This document shows, piece after piece, positions 1 through 11,747 of a stretch of 64,000 bases of DNA. The position numbers were made by a program, and so were the translations under genes. The notes beneath the pieces are model-generated. The model saw only the letters and a program-made list of their open reading frames with translations, was not told the DNA's origin and ran no database searches. Where the stretch lies: the NCBI GenBank assembly GCA_022495005.1, contig JAGYXB010000614.1, positions 124,001-188,000 of the forward strand, given 5' to 3'. Position 1 is the stretch's first letter; each line of letters opens with the position of its first letter. Source of the DNA: Rhyacophila brunnea. Lineage: Eukaryota; Arthropoda; Insecta; Trichoptera; Rhyacophilidae.

Positions 1-190
1 TATGGGCCTCCACAGAGTGGACAGATTGACAGATTTTGTTTTTTTACAAGAAATGGATGTCAGCCACTTGCTCAACCTATTAGGTCCATACCCTGACACA
101 CACAAATTGAAAAACAATATGTGTACTTGCCAGACCCAGGATTTGAACCTGGGACCCACGGCTTTATAGTCCAACGCTTAAGCCGCTAAT
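1..190 (-). repeat. tRNA-derived SINE, copy 1 (cut by the window edge)
   Basis: On the minus strand this reads as a tRNA-like head (CTTAAGCG near the anticodon arm, B box GGTTCAAATCC) followed by a body found again at 32627-32866 and 63781-64000. The shared body includes GTGCACTTGCCAGACCC-like sequence, CAATATGTTTTTCAATTTGTG and a stretch around the words TGAGCAAGTGGCTGACATCC. The extreme 5' head, including the start of the A box, is replaced by unrelated AT-rich DNA, and the 3' tail lies beyond the window. It is inferred to be a polymerase III derived short retroposon, not a working tRNA. Confidence 0.8.
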
Positions 191-403
191 AATCAAATAT
201 TCTTTTTTTCAACGCAGTTCAAGATAATCATTTTTAACAATTTTGAAGACACAAGTTGGTCAACTGTTATTGTTAAATAAACTCAAATATTGCTCAACAT
301 AAAACTAAGATAATTAAAATTGTTCTTGTGACCATATATAATTATTCTTATTAACAAGTTAAAAAAAACTGTGTTGCCATGTATAACAATTAAATATATC
401 GAC

Positions 404-1175
404 CTGTTGTGAGAGCCGGGGTCCATTCTTGTTCGCCAGTCGCTCCCCATAGCAGAGCAATGTTGTTGTTATTGCCGAGACTTCCCACACCGTTGTTTTG
501 AATAGGGTAAGCGGCAGTGGTGAAGGGTGGAGGTAGGTTGTTAAGATCCGCCATAAACAGTACACATTAAACTTTTTCAGACAGGCATATTTGTTTTCAT
601 TGAAATAAGACTACAATTTACAGATAGTGTTGGTCAGTTTTTAAAATTCAATTAAACCCTGAGAAACCAAGCCATAATAGATAATAGTCAAAAAATACAT
701 ATCTATCCATAAAATATATAAAAATATGCAATTAAATCATACATTACTTTGAATATTTTATAATATAGTTTTATTTATTATAGCTTGGTTTAGCCAGGTC
801 TTAATGAATTAATAAAAATAACCAACAATATGTGTAATATGTATTTTTAATCCAACGAAAACAAATAACTATGAATGAAAAAGTGTGCACAAATTTGTCG
901 TATTGCCCAAATTAGACCAAAACTATTATGGTTTCGTTTAGGCAGGGTTTAATTGATTTTTAAAAACTAACCAACACTATCTGTAAATTGTAGTCTTAGT
1001 TCAATAAAAACAAATACATATGACTAAAAAAGTTTAGTGTGCACTATTTATAGCGAATCTTAACAGCCTACCTCCACCCTTCGCCACTGGTAAGCGGAGA
1101 CGCTGGGTACTGGAGACGAAGACATCACGGGATGACTGGATCCCATCACTGATCTCTTTCGGGTTGCAGTAGTAG
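404..1175 (-). CDS. DEPDC5: DEPDC5/Iml1 exon 12, split by a MITE
   Basis: The exon enters after TTCCCAG at 1175, runs to PSVSAY at 1090, is broken by a 575-bp MITE, and resumes at 506 with PIQNNGVGSLGNNNNIALLW, GATGEQEWTPALTT, ending at a CAG/GTCG donor. Removing the MITE and one copy of its 8-bp duplication restores one open frame across the break. The GEQEWTPALTT segment precedes the GVDWKSL domain of Iml1, which is beyond the window. Confidence 0.78.
515..1089. mobile_element. hAT-type MITE inserted in a coding exon
   Basis: The termini are near-perfect inverted repeats beginning CAGTGGYGAAGGGTGGAGG, with similarity continuing for well over 100 bp inward on each side. The flanking 8-bp duplication GTAAGCGG (507-514 and 1090-1097) is perfect and indicates hAT-type transposition. 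No transposase is present. Related ends occur at 14027 and 15323. Confidence 0.9.
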
Positions 1176-1411
1176 CTGGGAACAAAGTAATTTGTGAATA
1201 TCAAGTATATGAGTCACGAAGTGATCCATTTGTGCAAACGTACAGACTGTAAAAATACACGATGTCATGTGATTTTTTGATTTTTCATCCACTAAATAGA
1301 TTCATATTGTGGTTATTTTTAGACATAGTTGTAATAATTATTGTAGATGACATAAGTTGAGGTAACGTAATTTGTTTTAAAAGTTACTAATTATTATAAG
1401 CAGATACATAC

Positions 1412-1592
1412 TTTCGGCCTGGAAAGAATGGTGCGCGGAAGGCGGTGTGTGCGGGAGGGGGAAAGGGGGGAATGCTGGCTCTGGTGAAGGTGTTGGTAGA
1501 TGTGGCCATATCAGAGTCGTCTTCTCCGATGCTCCCGTTGCCTGACGGCCGCGCCTGGTAATGATGTTGCTGGATCAACACTCCAGTTGGAC
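1412..1592 (-). CDS. DEPDC5: DEPDC5/Iml1 exon 11
   Basis: It continues FPKG with GPTGVLIQQHHYQARPSGNG, then SIGEDDSDMATSTNTFTRAS and a Pro-rich IPPFPPPAHTAFRAPFFPGR, ending at a GTATGT donor. The GPTG...IQQHH segment equals GPSGEAIQIHH of the vertebrate protein. It ends in phase 2, while the next exon needs phase 1, another sign of damage or of a missed small exon. Confidence 0.8.
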
Positions 1593-2229
1593 CTGCACGT
1601 TAATGTATTCTATTAATTCTTGGATATAAATCTAATTTTTTTTTTTTTTTTTGTATAATTTTGGCGGGTTTATAGAAGTTATTTTTTATTAAATATAATG
1701 TGAATTTTTTTTTTACTAAATTCTGAATTTGGCACATAATCATTTCCATTATTACCACCATAAATGCAAAAACAATAGGGCCTGTACACGTGCGTGGATT
1801 TACTGGCACCGATAGTGTGTAAATTAAACTTTGCGATAATAACTGTTTACACGTAATAGTGCTGACTATCACACCAATCTCATTCTTCAAGTGTAAGCGC
1901 GACGCGTTGTCATCGTATGGTGCTATTTGATAGGTTGTGAAAATTGATATAAGTCAAAAATGCTCTGCGCAGTGTAGTTGGTTTTTTTTTCTGGCAGGCT
2001 CGCCATGTCATTCTACAATACGTGTTTACACATACATTTTCATGTTATGGCCGCGATAATATGTATTATCAGCAGTAAATCCATGCATATGTAACGGGGT
2101 ATTAAGCCGAGACGTTAAAAAATAATTTTTATATAGTTTTTTTTTGTAATGATATTACTGGTAATGGTTACCAAAGAAAATATTAAAAGAATACACGGAG
2201 GTAAATAAAGCACTGTATGTGTTGATCAC

Positions 2230-2442
2230 CTTTGGGGAAAATATGGGTCCATCTCCGTCGGTTACTGGTGAGTTTGACGGTGACGTGCAAAGGATCGAAG
2301 GGATTGATGAGGGCTCGGCCTGCGCGTACCACAGCCGCGCTGCCACCACTGTCAGGACGCTCTCCGCCGGGGGACTGGGCTTCTGATGCACCTGTGGGGC
2401 TGCCGCCTTCACCACCTTCACCACGCGAACCCCGATGTTTCA
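2230..2442 (-). CDS. DEPDC5: DEPDC5/Iml1 exon 10
   Basis: It begins after ACTATAG with [20 protein letters not shown], a Gly-rich linker, and ends with the conserved [20 protein letters not shown] and [10 protein letters not shown]. Human DEPDC5 has [20 protein letters not shown] at the same place. The donor is GTGATC, phase 1. Confidence 0.88.
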
Positions 2443-2619
2443 CTATAGTAAACAACAACAATTCAAGTGGACCATTAAATATACAAATAGAAATGATAAA
2501 ACTATTTCAATTACCTGTCGAAATATAATATTATGTAATATGTTTTTCAACCACATGTTTATTGAACATACATAATTTGAAAACACCTCAGATATTTATA
2601 TCTAAAATCTTTGAAAAAA

Positions 2620-2705
2620 AATATGATGCTCAGCGGAACTTGAATCCGCATTCACTGGATTTGCATCAATGTGCTTTGAACCATGTGCGTCCTTTCTATT
2701 TCTAA
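2620..2705 (-). repeat. tRNA-like sequence (possible SINE head)
   Basis: On the minus strand a T-arm-like hairpin (GCGGA, loop, TCCGC) with B-box-like GATTCAAGTTC follows an A-box-like stretch. The AT-rich DNA beside it shares ATTGAACATACATAATTT with sequence beside the tRNA-like segment at 17131-17217. The fold is degenerate; it is weak evidence for a retroposed tRNA-like unit in a DEPDC5 intron. Confidence 0.35.
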
Positions 2706-3201
2706 TTATGATGAAATTAACTTAATATAGTATAGCGCTCAACAAACTGTATTAATTTTTGGCAATCGACTTTTGTGACCCAGTATTAAAATTCAGAATA
2801 AAGCCATATTTGGTGCTTTGGTTCAATTTTTATGTCATTTTAAATTTTATAGTAAAATATGTTTGGTAAACTTTTCATTAAAACTCTTTTATGGTTAATA
2901 ATATATTTTATGTGATTATAAGATATTAATTTCTATGATGTGTAAAAAAGTGGATCATATCGGCATGTACATTAATTATTGTATAGTCTAAAAAACTTGT
3001 ACATAGCTCGCAAAGATATCCCAAATTTTTAATTTCTGTCTTTCACCCTTTAATAAAGATTGATTATTGTACCAACCTCTTTCACATGATTATAAAAAAG
3101 AGAAGAACGAGAATACATCACAAATACAGCCTCGATGCAGATTGGATTTCTTTCTTTCAAGATCTTTCAATCATTCATGTAAGAAATGATTATATTCAAA
3201 C

Positions 3202-3353
3202 CTGATCCCGATAGTTTATCTGGAATATTGTGGTGAATGTCCGGATCGGACATCATTCTTCTTCTGTTGATAGTGCACGGTGGACTCTTCTCACAGTGAA
3301 TGCCTTCCAGTCCGGCCACCGATGTTTTTTTAGTGCGGCACACGCGCTGAACA
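3202..3353 (-). CDS. DEPDC5: DEPDC5/Iml1 exon 9
   Basis: The acceptor is TTTTGTAG, after which it reads VQRVCRTKKTSVAGLEGIHC, EKSPPCTINRRRMMSDPDIH and HNIPDKLSGS. The donor is GTTTGA and the end is in phase 1, which fits the next exon (SGSVKHRG). This is a low-conservation linker; it is assigned by position and phase between firm DEPDC5 exons. Confidence 0.72.
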
Positions 3354-4074
3354 CTACAAAATATATATATATATAATACCGATATTTCAGATTAACTATT
3401 CAAATTTAGGCAATGGTAGTTTGAGATTAAGACTGAAAACAACAGCAGTTTCCAAAATACAACATGGCTACGCAGTTTGTACAATGTGTACAGAATTTTA
3501 AGACAAGGCATGCATACGGAGATTGACAACCAGTTGTACAACCAAATTGTACAATTGTCTGTTTAAGGCAGATTTTTATAGCCACCCACAAGGATAAGTA
3601 TTCTTTTTAAATATATTATTATTTTTAACACTATAACAAGCTATGAGTTCCAATGCTCTGGGAAAACACCCAGGTTTTGAGGAAACCACATAATTATATT
3701 TGGACATTTATAAAATGTAATATTACTATCCGTATACATCGCAGCCAACTCATGTTATAAGACCGTCAGAAACCAGTTTCAGCCTAATTACAAGGTCAAT
3801 TTAGAGGGTATTACTATCCATATGCGGCGCGGATTCTATAATAATTTCTTTCACTATTTACACTTCGCTGGAAGGTATTATTTTTTTGCTCGTATGAGCC
3901 ATATGCCAATACTGATAAATATGAGATATTTTGAAAAGAGTGAACATGATTGATTCACAGCCGAGTGTTATTCCAATGTCAAGAGTTATTTTTAATTAAC
4001 GTACATAGAGATGGACATTAGATAAAGAATAAACCAATTTTTATAAGTTTTTTTTTAATGAAAAGGGTACAAAC

Positions 4075-4196
4075 CATGTCTCATGAGCTGGCGGTAATTG
4101 AAAGACTTGGGCATCATAAGCATCATAGTGGAATAGGGAATTGTGGATGTATTCATCTTCTTTGACTAGTTTCCATTTCTTATCTGATTCATATAC
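4075..4196 (-). CDS. DEPDC5: DEPDC5/Iml1 exon 8
   Basis: The exon follows ACATTTCAG and reads VYESDKKWKLVKEDEYIHNS, LFHYDAYDAQVFQLPPAHET, ending at a GTTTGT donor. The YDAYDAQVF motif is diagnostic of DEPDC5. Its phase 2 end joins cleanly to the next exon. Confidence 0.8.
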
Positions 4197-5562
4197 CTGA
4201 AATGTCATCATTATAATAATGTATAAACATATTTTTACAATTAATGATGACCACTTGCACGGATTCGATCGAATAAAAAAAATATGAACTGCCAAAAATA
4301 TGGATCTATGTTCATCAGAAGAAGTTTAAAATCAAGTTGATTGATCAGGTTAAAAGAAGATCTTGACACAATTTTGGTAATGAAATTGCAAAGATAGTTG
4401 ACTAAATTTGAAAACATCCTCAGTTACGTCGGTATTAGAAATTACTATCCGCATGAAGGACACTTGCATCGGTAACTTAATGGTTAGATAATTCGCCTGA
4501 CAATCGATGGATGTGATTTGGAATCCCCTTCGGTCCAAGATTTTTTCTAGGATTTGCCTAAAATGCGTGTATCTGATGCTTTTCCAGGGTTTGTTTAATG
4601 TACAAATGCACGAAACCATCAATTGCGCAATATATGCTTACAAGCAAACTAGTATATTTATATCGACTGTAAAAAGGAAAAGGGGCGTAAACCACACAAA
4701 ACAAATTTTACAGGAGGAACAAAAAACATTTTTTCAATGATTTTCTGTCAAAATCAAAATAAACAAATATACATAGACTTCAAGTTCATAATGATTAATA
4801 ATTTAGTGTATTATTTTCCCAATCTGACATTAATTATGTAAGTTATTAGAGAAAAACCGATAAAAATGATGGTAACATCCTTTTTCCTTACCAAAAATTA
4901 TCAAATTCTTGAGAATTAGACAGCCTACACCCTTTTTCCTTACCAATTTCAAATGTCGCATTCATAAAATACATTGGACTTATGCAGCAAATAGTCTTTT
5001 TCCTCACTTATTTTAAATGGAATTCTTATGGATGTATTTTCTTTATAGTGTTTATTTATTATTTTTTCATGGTTTAATTATATTAAGATTAAAATGAGAA
5101 CAATCATAATTTATTATTTTCAAAAAAAAATGACACATAATACATTAAATTTACAACATAAAAGGACACAATAATGAAGTATAAAATATATTTTTTTTAA
5201 TTACCTATTATTAAGTATAGTGAAAGAGGCAAACATAATAATTTTACAAGACAACACATAATAATTAATACTACAAACATGAAATTTACAATATAGATAC
5301 AACAAAAATACATTTTAATAATAATTTATAAGAACAATCAATTAGTTTTATTTTCAATAAAACAATGAATTAAATAAATGATGAAAGATGTTAAAATAAG
5401 AATATAGTGAGACTTCTTTATTACAAGATGTAGAGTATATTAAATATACGTTAATTAAAAACAAACTACAGTAAAGTTTCATCAAGCAAATGGGAAATAT
5501 TAATAATCATTAAAATAGAGTAATAAAAAATAAAATACAATTGTTTAGAAACACATGTACAA

Positions 5563-8500
5563 TTATTCTGTATCAGCTGTAGAAAGGCTGTATAAATTAT
5601 CCTCCTCGTCTGTCTCCAACAAAACGTCCGGTACATCTTCCGACATACTCATGGCTTTGTATTCGGCATGGTACCTACTAGGAATCACAGAATTCCTGCA
5701 CAATTCCATTAAATCCTTCGATTTTGCAGGATTTATTGAAAGTGATTTCAAATATAGGGCTTGGGACAGGGCATTGGCCTTGTCGGCAGTCTCGCCGAGT
5801 TTTGACTTCAAAATTATATTGCTCCTCTGTTTCAAGAAATGAATTACTAAATCTGATTACCCCCGACCCCTTTGAGAAAAAGACTCGACGGATGTCTCGA
5901 ATCATATTTTTTTTCCCATTGCTTGATTTTGCATTTGCAGGAAACACATATTCCTGGGTGGGTCTCCAGTTTTTAAATGATTTATAATCTAAGACATTTA
6001 CATGGAATGGCCCCGGATTATTTCTGGCATTTGTCAGAATGGTAGGCCATTCTGACGGTGCCCAAATAATCTTTTTGCGATAATTAGATTCAATGCATGC
6101 GTGCATAGAATCTACGGGCATATATGTATGACCTGGCAACAAAAAATTTAAGCTTAACTCTTTTACATTTTTACTTATATTTACAAAAAAGTATAGCATA
6201 GATATTACTTGTCTATTTTTGTTTTGACCTGGGCAGCTGTCACAATAAAGTGCCACAGTTGATTTACCGCCATTATTGTCTATTTCCTGTAAATAATCAT
6301 AAACTATAGAACATACTTCATTTGATCCTCGGTTCCCATCAATTTACCCCATAAATTGCAATGTCCCTTACGTGTAACACTTTCGTAGAGGGTTAGGTTG
6401 TACATGGCATATTTTCTCGAATAATAGAGAAGCATGCTCTCACCATGTGGGGTGTTGAGGACTTTCTGAAGGTCAAAAGATGTACACACAAATGTTGTAT
6501 CATCTTTTCCTCGAGCTTGATCTCTATCAAAAATATTTTTTGTCAGCTCTTTTTCTTTGAAGTGTTTTAAAAATTGTTGGTCATATTTTTCTGGTGCCAA
6601 CTCCTTATATTTCTCACAAGTCATACATTTGTCTTTTTTTGGCGCATGAATTCCGATATTAAATTTGCTCAAAAAAATATTTTTAAACACCCTTTCCTTT
6701 ACAATACTACGATTCTCAGTCTGTTCGTGGGCTTGGTATATTCGGTATATGTTCGATAAGTTCTTGCAATCAGACGTCAAATATTTTTTTTGTGTATTCG
6801 CACGGTTGTAATGGGACGGAACTGCCGGCAACATTTCGATAAATTGCATCACTCGCGATGTCTGACTAGTGGAAGTTTTGTTGACAGGGACTCTGTTGCC
6901 TCGTTTGTCTTTCCGAGGTGTATTAATGTCAGTTTTATTTAAAAATGTGTAGCGCAACAATTTTTGCGATATGTCAAACGTCTTTATAATAAATTGTTGA
7001 CAGACTTGATGTATTGTACCATCATTTTTTGGCAAAGTATAAGCAAATGTTGAGTTTCTGTGCTTAACGTTAGGGCCAGTTTTTACATACCTGCGTTTAA
7101 CTTCTTTTTGTGTAATGCAAGTAATTAAAAAAAAACGCTTCTGCGACTCGTCAAGCTTCCAGTATAGGTCGAACACTTCATGACGCTCTGCTTCGCTGAA
7201 ATTGCTGCAACATTTGTTGACGCATCTCATGTTTTGACATGCCACCGGTTTCACTCCTTTATTTGGCACGATACTATTTTCATTGTTGTAATGTGTGTAA
7301 CCCAGGCCTTTAGACTTCTTTTCTCTCCTGAGATTTTTAATATTTTCCTTCGGAGGTTTTCTCAAAGCATCCTTTCCAACGATATCCTCCGATATTGCTG
7401 CATTTGAATCTATAACAAATGAGACAATTCATAATTATAAATACTAAAATATCATGAGTTTACTAAATTATGTCAGCTATCTTTAGATCATTCTGACCAT
7501 GAGTTCATGGCCCAAACAGCTGTCAATAACTCAAAAAAGAAGTTCATTTTAGATCACAAACAATTGTAAAGTATACCTTCGTTTGGTGGTGTTCCTGGTG
7601 CTGGTAATATGATAATGGACCGGCTCGTTGAAGGACCATCTGGATAAAAAGGCATAACGTAAATTGGACAGCCATCCGCATCAGTAAATTCCATGGTATT
7701 TATGTCACACTGCATGTACGAGTAGTCATTTCGATCTGTGAAAAAGTACACACATTAAGACTAGTGCCAATGATTATAATAATAACTAGCATATATTATA
7801 GATTCAAGCTCATCTTAGTTCTTTACAATAATATAACAAATTACCAATATTTGCTGATGTATTTGGTTCTTGACAAGCATTTGTCATTTCCATCAGTGGC
7901 TCCCTGACACACGTGGCTTCGCCATCTATAAAAATGAAAACAAAATGCATTTTACTCGAGATTTATGTTATTACTATAAATAATACGGTGCATAGTTATA
8001 ATATTTGTCCATTACAATGATTTTAATCGTAAATATAAGCGTACTTAGGACCAAGAAATGTGTTTGACACGTCAGATAATCTATAAACTGCATGGCGGTG
8101 TTTGCAGTACATATAGCAAATATTTTATTATATAATTATATAGATAGACATATAGATTCAAGCTCATCTTAGTTCTTTACAATAATATAACAAATTACCA
8201 ATATTTGCTGATGTATTTGCTTCTTGACTATCACTTGTCATCTCCATCAGTGGCTCCCAGACACACGTAGCTTCGGCATCTATAAAAATGAAAAAAAAAT
8301 GCATTTTACTCGGGATTTATGTTATCACTATAAATAATACGGTATATAGTTATAATATTTGTCCATTACAATGATTTTAATCATAAATATAAGCATATTT
8401 AGGACCAATTTCAGTTTAGAAATGTGTTTGACACATCACATAACCTATAAGCCGCAGTGCGGTGTTGCAAATATTTAAATAATTTTCTGGTCTAATACGA

Positions 8501-8713
8501 ACAAGAGATCATTAACCAATGATTAAGACACAATATAAGTTGTAACAGAATGTTTTATAACAATATACAGAGAATTAATGATGACGCTTCACTTGTGCGG
8601 CGTAAATATTTCACGGCGTAATTATAAGGACTTCCGTTATTCTTTGTGTTGTTTATTTCATCCACGTTGACACCACACATTTTAAGAATATATTTACTTC
8701 TTTCTGTTGCCAT
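5563..8713 (-). pseudogene. DUF7869-family gene of the transposon (five exons, frameshifted)
   Basis: Exons are 8713-8569 (MATERSKYILKMCGVNVDEI start), 8279-8199, 7925-7845, 7735-7577 and 7409-5563. All introns are GT-AG and all are phase 1, so exons can be skipped without losing frame. The last exon has a Lys-rich start, a CX2C pair (CMTCEKYKEL), then YCDSCPGQNKNR, the HTYMPVDSMHACIE motif and an ending KDLMELCRNSVIPSRYH. This motif order is typical of DUF7869 proteins, common in insect genomes; the Asp and His/Glu residues suggest a nuclease-type fold, but a transposase role is inferred only from the flanking inverted repeats. Frameshifts occur near 6340 and between about 5760 and 5830, so this copy is probably dead. 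Confidence 0.75.
7845..8475 (-). repeat. Tandem duplication carrying one exon
   Basis: A unit of about 330 bp at 7796-8105 is repeated at 8150-8475, including an 81-bp exon plus intron flanks. The exon copies encode DGEATCVREPLMEMTNACQE and DAEATCVWEPLMEMTSDSQE. Both keep acceptor and donor sites. The repeat lies entirely inside the transposon gene. Confidence 0.9.
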
Positions 8714-9434
8714 TTTCACTTAATTGATATATTTAAAATGAATTTTAACGGAGAGAGTGTCGAAATACGTGCTGGCTGTCAAACGAGCGGGCGAGAACTG
8801 TAGGTGGCTTAATCTTTATCTATGGTTCATACCTGAGTCGGCCGGCCGTCAGCGTTCAGTAAAACTTCCATTATTCTCATACATTTACGGATTAAGTTGC
8901 TTAACGCCCTTTTCCTTACCATAAAAGATTGCTTCAAAGACTTATAATGTCATTGATGTGGTTTGAGCCCCTTTTCCTGGACGTAAAATTCACAAGCCCT
9001 TCATTTCCAAAAATTAAAAACTAAATTTTGATAATAATTCGTCATTGGCAGCTTAAATCCTTTGGGCACACAATGTATTGAGTCGTATACTTTGCTATTA
9101 ACAAATAAAACCTACTTTGCAAAAACTGAGGGTTGCGCCCCTTTTCCTTTCCAAAGTCGATATTAAGTAAAATATACACATATTATATTTTCATGTGCAA
9201 AGGAAAAAGGACATATTAATTTTAAATCACTACTTTTAAGAGCCAAAAAAGATTATGTTTTATTTTAGATCACATTGTATCTGAACTGTATGAAATTTAC
9301 TAATTCAGAAGGGTTGATTTGACCCCTTCCTTTTGTCATACATGCATTATTTTTTTTAAAGCTCATTTTTCAGATTGTAAGTATTATCTCCCTTTTCCTT
9401 TACACATATTAAATTTATATAAATAGTATCTTAC

Positions 9435-9789
9435 CTTTGCAATGGTTCCTGTGTTATTCTCGGAGGTAATTTAATCCTGGGTATAAAATTAGAATAGGCC
9501 ACCTTCTTATTGGTCGAATAGAATGACAGATTAATCCAATGCGGCATGGAGTCATCGTCTACAGATCTGATAGTGGTGTATTTATTGTTAAACTTCAGCA
9601 ACGGCACGGCGTGCAAGGGCTGTTCTCCGACGCATACCAGATCGCTACCCACACCGTTGTCGATGATCCGCTGTTTAGTGACGTTGGTGAGCTCTCTGTC
9701 CACTTCAAATACGCCTACTCCTGGTGTGATTACGACACTCAACTGTCCGGTTCTTTCAAAACTTCCGTCCAGATAATGCTTTTCGAATA
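9435..9789 (-). CDS. DEPDC5: DEPDC5/Iml1 exon 7
   Basis: This is the best conserved exon: [66 protein letters not shown] and [14 protein letters not shown], ending near [17 protein letters not shown]. The donor is GTAAGA. Its phase 2 end does not match the phase 0 start of the next recognised exon, so a short exon may be hidden or lost in the 5.2-kb intron. That intron has been enlarged by a transposon at 4665-9160. Confidence 0.9.
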
Positions 9790-10187
9790 CTAAAAATACA
9801 GAAAATTTTATTACAAGACAATCCATGATGAACACTTGCATTAGATGGTAGCGAGTCATGACACCTTACAAAGACGATCTATGTACTAAGCTTTGAGAAA
9901 AGATGTTTGTAGTGGATGTTGGGTGTGCCTATGTTAAGGTATGGCTATGTTAGAAACAAAAGAATGGATCATGTAGCCTATGCTACATCTAAGTTGAAGA
10001 CATTGAACTGGCACGGTCAAATCCTATGAATGTCTCAAGATAGTGTCAACCTGGCCTGCCTTTTCTTTAAAGCAAACAGAGATTGCCATGTCCTCGAAGA
10101 CTGCTATATACCATCCACAGGGTGCATACAGCTGAGCTGTAGGATGCTCAATAACTTGGTGAGTGACAAGAATTCATAGAGGCTCTG

Positions 10188-10231
10188 TATAGTGACTTAT
10201 TATATGCTCTACCATATAATAAGTCACTATA
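10188..10231. repeat. Perfect 18-bp-arm palindrome
   Basis: TATAGTGACTTATTATAT is followed by an 8-base loop and its exact inverse. It lies in the intron between DEPDC5 exons 6 and 7. The arms are too short for an obvious transposon; it could be a remnant foldback or a replication-slippage product. Confidence 0.85.
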
Positions 10232-10283
10232 CATCTACTATATTATGCTCTACCTAAGAAGAAATAAAATCAATATAACATAC

Positions 10284-10471
10284 CATTCAAACTCATATTC
10301 AAAACTTCCAAGAAATTTCCTTGTGCAGCAGTAGAATTGGTGGCCGATGGAATATCGATGTTAGATCTCTCATGATATTGTAAAACTATTTTTTGATAGT
10401 CGGTGAAGAGTCTCCTTAGCTGCAGAAGAATATTCGACCAGTCTTTGTAACGCTCATTTTGGACGGCAACC
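10284..10471 (-). CDS. DEPDC5: DEPDC5/Iml1 exon 6
   Basis: It follows a TTGTCTAG acceptor and reads VAVQNERYKDWSNILLQLRR, then LFTDYQKIVLQYHERSN, STAAQGNFLEVLNMSLN. It ends in phase 1 at a GTATGT donor, and the split codon joins the next exon to give SLNVFEKHY. This corresponds to the VVVQNER and [24 protein letters not shown] region of the family. Confidence 0.88.
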
Positions 10472-10757
10472 CTAGACAAAAAAATAAACAAATATTATTC
10501 TGTTGACTTAATCGGTTCTCTAGGCATTGTTTCCGCAGTAACCTAGTGTACATAACTTTACAACAATTATTATGTAATTTATAATGAATTGATCTTGATT
10601 GGATTTGCGTTGTTACTTGTTAAAACCATTGTTGATTGTGAATCTCGCACGAAATGTAATCATATTTCACATTTTAATCAATGAGTGGGTTTGCATAGCT
10701 TCTATTCCAGTTTCTCAATTTTTAACGTGTGTCAAAAGGTTTTCTTAAGTTGTTTAC

Positions 10758-10900
10758 CTGTAAAAGTCTTCATAGAAACGTCCCCTATAGTCCATTTGCA
10801 AACACTCCCTCATGTGCAGCGGGAATTCATCTAAGCTTTTTGCTTTGTAGAAGGTTCTAGAAAACAGCACAATCGTGACTTCGTGATTACTGCCGTGTTT
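10758..10900 (-). CDS. DEPDC5: DEPDC5/Iml1 exon 5
   Basis: An open exon bounded by TTTTCCAG and a GTAAAC donor. It encodes KHGSNHEVTIVLFSRTFYKA, then KSLDEFPLHMRECLQMDYRG and RFYEDFYR, matching the HEVTVVLFSRTFY segment of vertebrate DEPDC5. No damage is visible in this exon. Confidence 0.88.
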
Positions 10901-11747
10901 CTGGAAAATAATTAAATCTACAGTATCAGACAAAATTCAAATTACATAAAAATTTCACTGCTAATTTATTACTAATACAAAAAGTATCTGCATGTATGTT
11001 CCGTTATAACTCAAAAACCACTGAGCAATATTGATGAAACTAGAACAGTTTATGAATTACATTGTTAGTACTAATATTTTAATACAGTTTATTTCAATAT
11101 CTCAAGTTCCGAAGTTAAAAGATAAAAACTTCTCGGAAAACAGCAGTGGTGAGGTGAGATAAGGTGTGGGTATAGAGTCGCACACCTACGTCCAACTGTT
11201 ATCGAATAACACACTTGTGTCAGATAACAGTGGTGGAATAAATAGATGCAGGTAGAAGGGATCGCGCCTAGATCGAACCATTGTCCATCTCATTGATTTG
11301 AAACGAATGGAATTGAATCAGTTTTTTTCTTCATTCCGTATATCTACCAGTATTTCATGCAGACAAATTTGCAAGCTTTCGCTAGTTTAACGTAAAGAAA
11401 TAGTTTTGATATTTTATAAACTCTATAAATTTAACCATTTACAAAACATAACTTTGAATTTAAGAGATTCATCGTTATGGTTAAATGGTTTGAGATAGAT
11501 CTAGAGAGCTAGATCTAGAGCGGCAGGGTCTGGCTACGGCTTTTGTACACATCCAAAAAATGTGATGAAGGTATTATTAAATTTGTAAAGGTCACAACTT
11601 GTACGGTCTTGCTATGACCGACATCAGCTCAATTTAGGATCATGGTATCCGCTGGACACACAAAACTACATACTCCAAACTTCACAGATACGGATTAGTC
11701 TGGTGTTTCAGTTAATTATCGGTTGAAATAAATAAATAACACCTCAC

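Larger units (their letters stand above)
4665..9160 (-). mobile_element. DUF7869-bearing inverted-repeat DNA transposon in the exon 7-8 intron
   Basis: The element starts CGACTGTAAAAAGGAAAAGG and ends with the inverted counterpart ending TTTCCAAAGTCG; both ends are flanked by ATAT. Motifs of the form CCYTTTTCCTTACC recur near both ends (about 4879, 4930, 4997 on the left; 8908, 8968, 9137 on the right), as expected of transposase binding sites. It carries one split gene on the minus strand. The same ends occur at 19021 and 24045. Because ATAT is self-complementary, a 4-bp ATAT or 2-bp TA/AT duplication cannot be told from an extended inverted repeat. Extra CCCTTTTCC motifs at 9200-9410 suggest remains of an older copy. 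Confidence 0.75.

Noticed and set aside
2183..2528. Overlapping long frames on both strands at 2.2-2.5 kb as separate genes
   Set aside because: One minus-strand frame is DEPDC5 exon 10 with splice sites; the others are GC-rich shadows of it.
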